A stretch of DNA of 64,000 bases from contig VCAZ01000107.1 of assembly GCA_005784505.1 (NCBI GenBank), forward strand, positions 1,044,001 through 1,108,000, given 5' to 3'. This document shows positions 56,480 through 64,000 of the stretch, in pieces. Each line of letters opens with the position of its first letter. Positions within the stretch are counted from its first letter, which is position 1. The notes under the pieces were generated by a model. It was not told the origin of the DNA and made no database searches. It saw nothing but the letters and a program-made list of their open reading frames with translations. Source of the stretch: Bagarius yarrelli. Taxonomy: Eukaryota; Chordata; Actinopteri; Siluriformes; Sisoridae. The translations under genes were made by a program, and so were the position numbers.

Positions 56480-56584
56480 CATTTATATTTATGGCTTTTG
56501 GCAGTGATGGTAAACTGGTGGTGCTGGGAATCAAACCCACAGTCTCCAAGTTAGAAGAACAACAGCTTAACCACTGTGCTATGT
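56480..56584 (-). repeat. tRNA-derived SINE head
   Basis: Minus strand: A-box-like 'TAGCACAGTGGTTAAGCTGT', B box from plus-strand 'GGGAATCAAACCCACAG', then the tail words with the body deleted. Confidence 0.78.
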
Positions 56585-56646
56585 TCACATGCCACAGGAC
56601 AAAAATATCCACCAACACATCAGATTCCCTCACAGTATATCGTGGG

Positions 56647-56722
56647 GACCGATCAGACACCACCCCATGTGACCAATCAGACACCACCCCATGTGATCGA
56701 TCAGACACCACCCCATGTGACT
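56647..56722. repeat. 24-bp minisatellite, three units
   Basis: GATCAGACACCACCCCATGT-type units begin at 56651, 56675 and 56699, with an exact 24-bp period and one or two substitutions each. The 24-bp period gives an 8-residue repeat in one frame, but no gene. Confidence 0.95.
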
Positions 56723-56769
56723 GTCCTCTCCATTCTAATGACTTGTTAATGATGTTTGTTTTAACGGAA

Positions 56770-57245
56770 GATCCTGGCCTGTGAACCGAGACCGCCCTGT
56801 GTAGTTAACCTAATCAATACACAACATATTGATCTACGCACTCTTCTGTTGAAGCAAAAATAGATCAAACCTTGAACGTGCATGTGTGCATTCCTGCATA
56901 CTCATAAGCCCGAGCTGAAGTGGTAATGACAGTTAAGCTGAGAATAGTTTGGATGTTGTGTAGCGATTTCCCTCAGCGCTCCTGGTTTGTGCTGAGAGTT
57001 TGGCTCTGTAGACTTTACGGTTTTATCTCTTTATTATTATCTCTTTACTGATCACTCGGTGTGTAAAGAGGAAATTCGGAAATTGATCAACTCCAGCAGG
57101 TGTGATGTAAAGCAGATCCTCATTAGCAGTCGAAAGTTGATTACCTTTTAATAATTGCACATTTTATAATATTTAACTTTTCTTGTTGCTAATTAGTATT
57201 TTTTTTATCAATTAAAGAACAAAAGATACTATTTTCTATGATTGT
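56770..57245. other. Unique sequence
   Basis: 56870-57130 is balanced and may be conserved. No gene. Confidence 0.3.
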
Positions 57246-57248
57246 AGC

Positions 57249-57336
57249 ATCTCTCTCTCTCTCTCTTTCTCTGTTTCTCTCTTATTTAAACAGACCTTTT
57301 ATGATGTATAAAGTGTGTGTGTGTGTGTGTGTGTGT
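57249..57336. repeat. (CT)n and (GT)n tracts
   Basis: CT at 57249-57282 and GT at 57312-57335. Confidence 0.93.
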
Positions 57337-57439
57337 ATATATTGCTCATTTTAAAGTGTCTCTCTCTTTCATGATCACTCATTGGTGCCGATCTTTTACT
57401 GATATCAGTGTTTCTGAGACGTTCTGCTCTCCATTTATT

Positions 57440-57560
57440 CTGATCCACTGTTTCTGATTGGAGTCTCTTTCCTTAGAAAACACTCGCAGATGCTGACTGG
57501 CAGGCCTGACTGGCGCTCAGCCACCCTGACTAAACAATGTAAACTTTTCAGCTGTATTGT
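57440..57560. promoter_or_regulatory. Partner of the 31-nt inverted repeat
   Basis: 57496-57526 is the exact reverse complement of 55497-55527. Flanking sequence shows only weak further similarity (GTC before and CATTG nearby). Confidence 0.6.
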
Positions 57561-57657
57561 CCTAACACTCGGCCCGTTGACTTATCCTGTAGTGGACATT
57601 ATTTTTACATAAATGTTTTTTGAATTTTTTGAGCTACTCAATTAATATCTGATGTAC

Positions 57658-58143
57658 GGCCCTGTCCCAATATCCACACTACACCCTAAGGTCTTCCACA
57701 AAGTGTGCAATTTTGAAAGCACACTTTAGCTGATAAGTGCGCAAGGGGCCGAGTGCGCTAATGTGCACAATTGAGACAAGAAATGGCGGTGTCGGTAAAC
57801 ACCCTTTACACGGTATTGCAGCTAAAAATGATAATTACATGAATAAACATTCACTTACACTTACTTTTCTATCCTTGTCTACTTTGTCTTGCTCTTCCCA
57901 AAAGTCTGCCAAAACCACTTCGCTTTTCTGCTTTCTTTGTCTTTATGGGTCTGAAACTTAACACATTAATTCCAGGTAATATCCTTAAACAAAGTTCTCT
58001 TGGACCCCCACTTACAGAAAGTGTGCATAAAGGGCACAAGTAGGTGTGGCAGAGAAGCTCACCAGTGAATCACTTGCACCCCTCAGCAACAACATACAAA
58101 TGAGGGGGCTCAAGGATGCGAGTGTGGGTATTAGAACAGGGCC
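57658..58143. mobile_element. Non-autonomous Harbinger-like transposon
   Basis: The ends GGCCCTGTCCCAATATCCAC and the reverse complement of 'GTGTGGGTATTAGAACAGGG' plus CC form about 22-bp terminal inverted repeats with about 4 mismatches. A 3-bp TAC flanks both sides (57655-57657 and 58144-58146). A 3-bp target duplication and GGCCCTGT-type ends fit the PIF/Harbinger class. The 486-bp interior encodes no transposase; the 74-codon frame at 57737-57961 is unrelated to known nucleases. Confidence 0.7.
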
Positions 58144-58149
58144 TACTTT

Positions 58150-58412
58150 ACAGATACCACCCTAAGCTTTTAGTAATATCATTTGATTGGCTGGGATGCT
58201 GGAGACTAGTTCTTACACTGCATCCAAAATCTTTTTCAGCTGATCGTTAATAAATCTTTAATTGCATACTCATATGTACTGTAGTTTATCAACAAACCTT
58301 AAATTGGTTTAATTAAGTTATTATTAAGTTGTGATTAATTCCTTTTTATACATGGATCATTTATGTTATCAATATTATTGCATCATTGTTAGTGCTAGGC
58401 ATTATTCTCACT
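58150..58412. other. AT-rich unique sequence
   Basis: No gene recognised. Confidence 0.35.
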
Positions 58413-58414
58413 CA

Positions 58415-58530
58415 TGGGGAATGTGGGGTTCAAAGGTTAAGGTTTTGGACTGCTGACCAGAAGATTGTGGACTTGATCCCCAGCACCACCAAACTGCCAC
58501 TGCTTGGCCCCTAAGCAAGGCCCCTAAAGT
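58415..58530 (+). repeat. tRNA-derived SINE head and body
   Basis: 'TCAAAGGTTAAGGTTTTGGA' (A box region), 'CTGCTGACCAGAAGATTGTG', B box 'GGACTTGATCCCCAGCACCA' and 'TTGGCCCCTAAGCAAGGCCC'. The tail is missing. Confidence 0.8.
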
Positions 58531-58534
58531 TTGA

Positions 58535-58785
58535 TTGGATTTAAAAAGAGGATGGTGCGGTGTGAATCAACGTCACTCTAAAGGAATCTGGACAGAGTCA
58601 AATGAATTTTAGACAACATTTATAAATAAATATTCTGGATAGTGATGGATTTTATTTATATTTCATGCATGATTTATGACTATGTTATTAGCAGTTATTT
58701 GCACTGTCTTACGTTTGTGTTATTTCCTGATCTGGCTACTAAATTATTAATCACTACCATCTGATTTCAGTACCAAACCACAAAA
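58535..58785. other. AT-rich unique sequence
   Basis: No gene recognised. Confidence 0.35.
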
Positions 58786-58789
58786 TCTC

Positions 58790-59280
58790 TTTTTGTTTCC
58801 CTCGAGGTGCCCAGAGTCACACTCAACCCCAGTCAAGCGCCTTCTGCTGCTCTTATCAGCTCTCTGCAAGCTGCAAGGGCAGCCACAGGATACTTTTTTA
58901 AACATAACACGGTCTCACATCATCCCAGTCCCAGCCACGGGAGGTCCACCAGATTGCATACCTTTTTCAAACTCCGTTCTCATCTGGCAGGCATGGCCAA
59001 GGTCACCTGTCTCCAGTCCCAGAGGCCCATGTCAGGTCTATGTTTCAGCTCTGACCCGACACACACACACCCTCTGCCTCGCTGCGTAGTAAACAAACAG
59101 GAGTACAGGCTGAAATCTGGATAAGAAGCTGGCTCCCATCTTTAGATGACTCTGGAACAATATATGGATCAGAACGCGGAGAGTGTGATAACTGCAAATT
59201 GAAAATGTCCTTCCAGCAAAAGCGCTAAAGCCTCTGGGAAGAAGAGAAGCTATGGCCACGTTTATCACACCACAAAATGC
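58790..59280. promoter_or_regulatory. Candidate conserved non-coding block
   Basis: GC-balanced island in AT-rich surroundings. Two plus-strand frames of about 100 codons overlap (58793-59124), which argues for stop-poor non-coding DNA over an exon. 'CCAGCCACGGGAGGTCCACC' and 'CACGTTTATCACACCACAAA' (TTATCA, GATA-like) are notable. Confidence 0.38.
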
Positions 59281-60420
59281 ATCAATCAGGAAAATGTACA
59301 GATTTTGTATCTAATTCTGATGTTTGATGTGAACCTTAACTAAAGATCTTGAACTGTATTTTACTTGTACTTGTGCTGCTGCCACATAACTGACTGAGTT
59401 GATAACAGCAGGAATGAACAGATGTCCATGTGTTCCTAATAAAGTAAAGTTTATTTCATTTTCAGATGCATCAAACATATAAAAACCCAAATGAAATATA
59501 GGACAGGATCAGTTTGTGACTTGATAAGGGGATTGTGGAACTACAGAAGCAACTGGGTTTGGTTTTCCTAGAAAAAAAAAGTAAACTTAATGCACCAAAC
59601 AGGAACTGAAGTTAGTTCTTAAAAGACTTTTGAAAAATCTGATCTAAAATCACTCCTGGAAATTGGAATTCCTCCAGTATAGATTTTAAAAATGATCATC
59701 CAGGAATATCCATTGATTCGCTAGCCGCAAAAAAGTATTTTGCGTGTGGAGGGCTGTAGAAATAAAAGGGTGCTGAACTCCAAGCCAGGGGTCTGCAGCA
59801 CCTTCAGCACCACTACTTCCTGCAGTAATGTGTGGTGATCACTTTGTAGAAACTGTTGTAGCTGCTGCCGATTGGCTGCCCACTAGTCTCCAGATCTGCT
59901 TTCTTTTTTGATTGATTCACCAGCTCAAGGCTTAATCCCCTTTTATTTTGTTTGGGATTCCAAAAAAAATCAGAAATGGGTTTCTGCGCCATTTAAACTG
60001 GTGTGTTTTTTTTCAGTAATGGGTGCGCTGCGTATGTTGTGAGGTAATGTGTAGGATATATATTTTAATGATTTTTTTACACATAAAAAAAAACAATATA
60101 ATAAATATATGTTGATATGACTTATTTTGTTTTTGTTATAAAAATTTTATTGATTTATTATAATCACCACACCCCACAACCCCCCTTTGTTTTCTTTGAG
60201 TCAAAGCCATTGTTGCTCCATTGTTGCTGCAAAACCCTCAGAACCCCTGTGCTACCGCACGTTAATAAATACTACTATGAATTCCCTGCTTTTTCATATT
60301 TGTGTTTAATCTTTATAGGTTAATTAGCCGATGGAAGCAAAGACAGAAAGTTTAGAAAGTTAATTTTTGCTTTGTTTTTGTTTCTAATCATAATGTGTCA
60401 AAATTATAATCTGTGTCTGT
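59280..60420. other. Unique sequence
   Basis: Mixed, AT-rich in places. 59690-59900 is balanced. No gene or firm repeat. Confidence 0.35.
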
Positions 60421-60429
60421 GGATGATAT

Positions 60430-60700
60430 TAAAGCCTTAGAAAATCTAACAACGGCAAAAGAAGCGTGGGCCAAAGACATACCTATAAAGACAAAACCTA
60501 TAAACAAAATACACTTTTAAAAAATACTACAACACAACAGAGTATAAACAACTAACTAGAAAACTAAACAATGGCTAACACGAAACAGGTGAAAACAAAC
60601 CAATGAGCAAGCAGGATGAGATCCAAAACAAAGACCTGTGACAAAACATAAACAAGACATAGTAGTGTAAGCACAAGCAGCACTCGCTATGCTAGGAAGG
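60430..60700 (-). repeat. Possible LTR-type fragment
   Basis: Read on the minus strand, 'TCACCTGTTTCGTGTTAGCC' and 'CATTGTTTAGTTTTCTAGTT' resemble fish LTR sequence (CACCTGTTT...TTTAGTT...). No ends seen. Confidence 0.3.
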
Positions 60701-60719
60701 GGGAATTGTTGGAGAATTG

Positions 60720-61900
60720 TGTAGAAGGTGAATTGGCAACTCCTAGGCTACTATGAACGAGCGTATAGCAACAATTATTGTGACTAATCTATACAGAATG
60801 CTTATTTAAACCCTCTTTAACTACTTACATATTGCTGGGATTGTTAGCGTGATTGTCGACATTTCGGTGACTCCTGGCCTGTGACCCATGATGCTGCACG
60901 GCTTGTGTCATGATGCTCAACCGCAGTCCCAGCCTAACGTCAGGCTGAGTGAAAGCAACTGGCTATCAAAAGATAATCAGCACTAATAGGTACATAATGG
61001 CTAACAGTGGGCCTGTTATTTGCCTTGATGCATCATCATAGACAGAGTGCATAAACAGCATGACCTTCCTTTCCCACCAGTCTGACAGAGGGTGATGCCA
61101 TAAATACCCCCCCACTCCACCCCACCCCATTACACACATGCACACTTGCCTCTCAGCTCTCCAGCCTTGGCCCTGTTCTCATTCTGCATCCATAGACAGT
61201 TGTTTTTTTCCCTTGAATGAGGCTATGCTGAGGGTTTAGTGGTAGTTTAGACAAAGAATGTCTTATAAAGTCAACCTCCAGACTGAGGGTCATGCCTTGA
61301 ATATGAAAGAGCTAAAGTGTCAGTCTAGATTAGGACTGGTTACCGAATGGTCTGGCAGAGATTTCAGTCATTGTCAGATGTTGCGGATGGGGCTGGTTTG
61401 AAAACATCGCGTCCTAACTGCATGTGTTTTCGTTTTTACTTGATTTCAAAACAACAAACAACATGTAGCCATGAAAGGACATGTCAAACCATAATGAGTC
61501 GCACAACCCAAGTCATAGTACACAGATGATAAAGTCGAATTAGGTCAAGAAAACAACAGAGCTGCCTTGATCCCAAGTAGCAAGCATCTTCCTCTGATTT
61601 CAACACACAACTGAGGTTCAGCTAGACTTAAATATTGTGCACGCTACTGACAAATCAACATGTTTTACAGAAGAGGTAACATTCCTCATGTGGTGCCATG
61701 GCAAATAGTAGGTCATGGGATCATATGAATACGTCCATAAGATCTCAATGCTCTGCAAAGCATCCAGGAAACTTGGCTGCTCTCTAACTCTCCGCAGCCG
61801 TGCCATGTAAACAAAGCCGCCTTTTGTTGAGGGCCAACGTGTCAAAGCCACCCGCATCAAGAGGTAAAAGTGGTGGGGGGCCTATGAGGAGCTTGGGTGT
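60720..61900. promoter_or_regulatory. Possible conserved non-coding region
   Basis: Repeat-free. 61660-61870 stands out ('ATCATATGAATACGTCCATA', 'GCCGCCTTTTGTTGAGGGCC' with an ACAAAG complement, SOX/TCF-like). Frames on each strand lack recognisable protein. Confidence 0.35.
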
Positions 61901-62595
61901 ATGGGTAATTGCAGATCAATTACATTTCTGTTTGATCTCTGAGATGAGAACTGAGTGGTGATAGGTGAGCAAGTTGCATAGCGGAATGCTAAAGGTGATC
62001 ATGAGGTCAGGACGGATAAAAAAAAACAGCAGAGAAAGAAGAATAAAGAAGGAAGGTAAATAAAGTCAATAGTCATAAATCAATACGGTGTTGCGGAACT
62101 AAATTAAACAGCAATTTTTTCGCTGATTTTTCTTTTCAGAAGATGCGTGTCGGTGTGTTCCGTAGCGCAGTACCGTGCAGTAACCTCAGAAAGAAGCCGG
62201 CTTGACGGTTGCTCTTGGCTTCTAGCTCTTTGAACTCAGCCTACTAACTTTTCCGTGCAGCCTGAACTGGGTTAATTAATATTAATATTTAACATGCTAC
62301 GAAAAAGTTTAAGCAGTGAACTAAATCAAAGCCGGAGCAAGCAACCCTCACCCCTCATGCTCTTCTGATATATGAAAATATTAATTATGCTATAAGCACA
62401 CAGTGAATTTTAATATCACTCTTAATAAAGCAATGAATCAGTCAGGTTTTGACCAGGCAGTTTTATCTGCATCAGATAGCAAATAGCGTAGAGGTTTAAA
62501 CGGGCAGATTGATCATATCTAAAATATTGATTAATTTATGCGAGGGATGCACAGTAGTAAAACGACTGATTAGGAATAAAAAGTCAAATAAATAA
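61900..62595. promoter_or_regulatory. Candidate conserved non-coding block
   Basis: 62100-62580 is repeat-free with AT-rich homeodomain-like words ('GGGTTAATTAATATTAATAT', 'AAATATTGATTAATTTATGC'). Function inferred. Confidence 0.38.
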
Positions 62596-62597
62596 AT

Positions 62598-62755
62598 ACA
62601 TTTACATTTCTGGCATGCGGCAACCCCCCCCCTGTATTTAGAGTGACTATTTTTGTGACTTTTCAATTTTTTGATCTGACTAAGCAGTTAAGTTTTAAGG
62701 GCCTTGCTCAGGGGCCCAGTAGTGGTAAAAATCCACAATCTTCATAACAAGATGC
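62598..62755 (-). repeat. tRNA-derived SINE, diverged
   Basis: Tail 'ACATTTACATTTCTGGCATG' and body 'AAGGGCCTTGCTCAGGGGCC' in reverse; head degraded. A run of nine C (62625-62633) lies inside the tail. Confidence 0.78.
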
Positions 62756-62759
62756 AACT

Positions 62760-63025
62760 GCACTTTTGTTTTATTTTTCCTGTGAAGTGAACGATTTCAT
62801 CACTGAGTGGAAATGACTGCACCTTGCTTTGCCAGCAATCTATGTTCCATGCTGGAGGTTAAAGAGCTCAAACAGAATGGCTAAACGTGCAGGTCCAAGG
62901 TGTTGCTCTTCAAACAGACTCGAGTAGTACCACAATTGGATCAAGGCCAAACTTCTAAAGGAAGAGTTACTGTGTCTTTGTGGCTGCACTTCACTTCGCA
63001 AGGTCCTGGATAGATGACTTGAATC
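62760..63025. other. Unique sequence
   Basis: No gene recognised. Confidence 0.3.
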
Positions 63026-63027
63026 AA

Positions 63028-63213
63028 GGGTGTCCAAACTCGGTCCTGGAGGATCGGTGTCCTGCAGAGTATAGGTCCAACTTGCCTCATCACACTTATT
63101 TGTAAGTTTCAGGTATACCTAGCAACACCTTGATTAGTTGGTTCAGGTGTGTTTGATTAGGGTTGGAGCTAAACTCTGCAGTACACCGGCCCTTCAGGAC
63201 CGAATTTGGACAC
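63028..63213. mobile_element. Fold-back MITE
   Basis: Two 52-bp arms (63030-63081 and 63162-63213) are reverse complements with 7 mismatches; GTGTCCAAA is at the outer end and TCCAAC at the inner end. An 80-bp centre lies between. I recognise this 'TCCAAACTCGGTCCTGGAGG' element as a widespread fish short inverted-repeat transposon. It has no coding capacity. Confidence 0.85.
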
Positions 63214-63219
63214 TTAAAG

Positions 63220-64000
63220 TAAGTAGGTCCACCTGGGCCCTTGAGTTGACCACAAGCCACTGAAATACAGCCTTGAAGTTTTCAGTCAAAAAGCGTGATT
63301 TAAAAGCGTCCTGAGACAGACAACTTTATTCAACCTGTAAATTAAGACACAACAGCATGTTTTTTAATCTAAAATAAAAATAAATGTTTATTTGTTGTTG
63401 TTTTTTTTTTTTATATTTTGAGGCAACATCATATCCCACTCCAAAAGCTTGCCTTGAAACTCACGCTGAGCAATCTGTCTTTAACTAAAGCAAATTAATC
63501 CTGATTACTTAAGGTTCCCCCCAAAAAAAGAATGATTGTTTGTGGTTACAGGTTTTCCCAGTAAGTCTGAACAGACCAATTTGTGTAGAGATAGAAAAAA
63601 AAAGAGCTGGAAGCAATTTGCAGAGGTTCCAGATTAAAGTTATTCAGCACCAAGGGTAATTTAATTACCATTCTTTAAATGTTTGAATGACTTTGACCTC
63701 CTCATTGCCCTGAGGTCAAGCAGGTGTATTTACTTAAGCTAAATCAGAATCAGTAACGTGAAACAAGCTCTTCAAATCAAACAGGCCTGTTCTTTCCTCA
63801 TATCTTGTTCCCCCTACATCACCCGCACCCTCCTTAAAACGGCCCTCGGTGTTTAGATGGGAAAACTCAATTATTAGCCCGCCCATGTCATTAGCTGGTG
63901 TGTTTTTAATGAATAAATCTGTTCTAGTTCTTTATTAGCCCCCAGAGTAAACATGTCAGAGCACAATTTGACAGGAGATTTAAAAAAAAACGGAGACAAT
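63220..64000. promoter_or_regulatory. Strong candidate enhancer block
   Basis: Repeat-free and dense in recognisable sites: TAATCC (63496-63501, OTX/bicoid type), TAATTTAATTA (63657-63667, matches the P3 paired-homeodomain site TAATYNRATTA), TGACTTTGACCT (63688-63699, the complement of the DR1 nuclear-receptor site AGGTCAAAGTCA) and AGGTCA (63713-63718). The remaining sequence ('AATTATTAGCCCGCCCATGT', 'TGTCATTAGCTGGTGTGT') is of the same style. It continues past the window end. Motif matches are seen; enhancer activity is inferred. Confidence 0.5.

Noticed and set aside
56647..56722. CRISPR-like repeat
   Set aside because: Units are contiguous without spacers and the genome is eukaryotic; it is a minisatellite.
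58793..59124. Two overlapping frames of about 100 codons
   Set aside because: Both open in different frames of one strand with no protein similarity I can name; typical of stop-poor non-coding sequence.

Overview
The window looks like non-coding, AT-rich nuclear DNA of a ray-finned fish. The evidence is its interspersed repeats: tRNA-headed SINEs with a 'CGCTCTGGAT...GTCTGCCAAATGC' tail, V-SINE/DANA-like elements, DIRS-type tyrosine-recombinase retrotransposon relics, a Tc1-like relic, a TGT...ACA LTR, hAT-like and Harbinger-like short elements, and very dense CA, CT and GATA microsatellites. An otophysan such as a catfish or characin is my best guess, but this rests on recalled repeat consensus, not on a search. 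I recognise no host protein-coding exon, rRNA or functional tRNA. The longer open frames are translations of simple repeats or of transposon relics.

Layout. 0-2.1 kb: two tRNA-SINEs and DIRS relic A (tyrosine-recombinase C-terminus plus terminal inverted repeats). 2.4-12 kb: unique sequence with a homeodomain-site-rich block near 2.65 kb, a CA minisatellite, long CT/GA tracts and AT-rich transposon remnants. 12-20 kb: V-SINEs, a facing SINE pair, DIRS relic B (RT/RNase H, recombinase and end) and an internally deleted Tc1-like relic. 20-30 kb: unique, possibly regulatory blocks, a 760-bp GATA/GACA higher-order array, a hAT-like element and a block holding an 18-bp CCAAT palindrome. 30-50 kb: a candidate solo LTR, a second SINE-like family with a (TTGAA)n tail, V-SINEs, and polypurine/polypyrimidine tracts of 200-320 bp. 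50-64 kb: mostly unique sequence that resembles conserved non-coding DNA, including a 31-nt inverted duplication 2 kb apart, a perfect 16-bp hairpin, a Harbinger-like short element, a fold-back MITE and a terminal block with a DR1 site and a P3 homeodomain site.

How it fits together. No genes act together here. The most economical reading is a gene desert or a very large intron, with candidate cis-regulatory blocks separated by repeat clusters. Calling those blocks regulatory is inference from composition and motif content; a multi-fish alignment would test it. The best-supported calls are the transposon relics and tandem arrays, which can be read directly.
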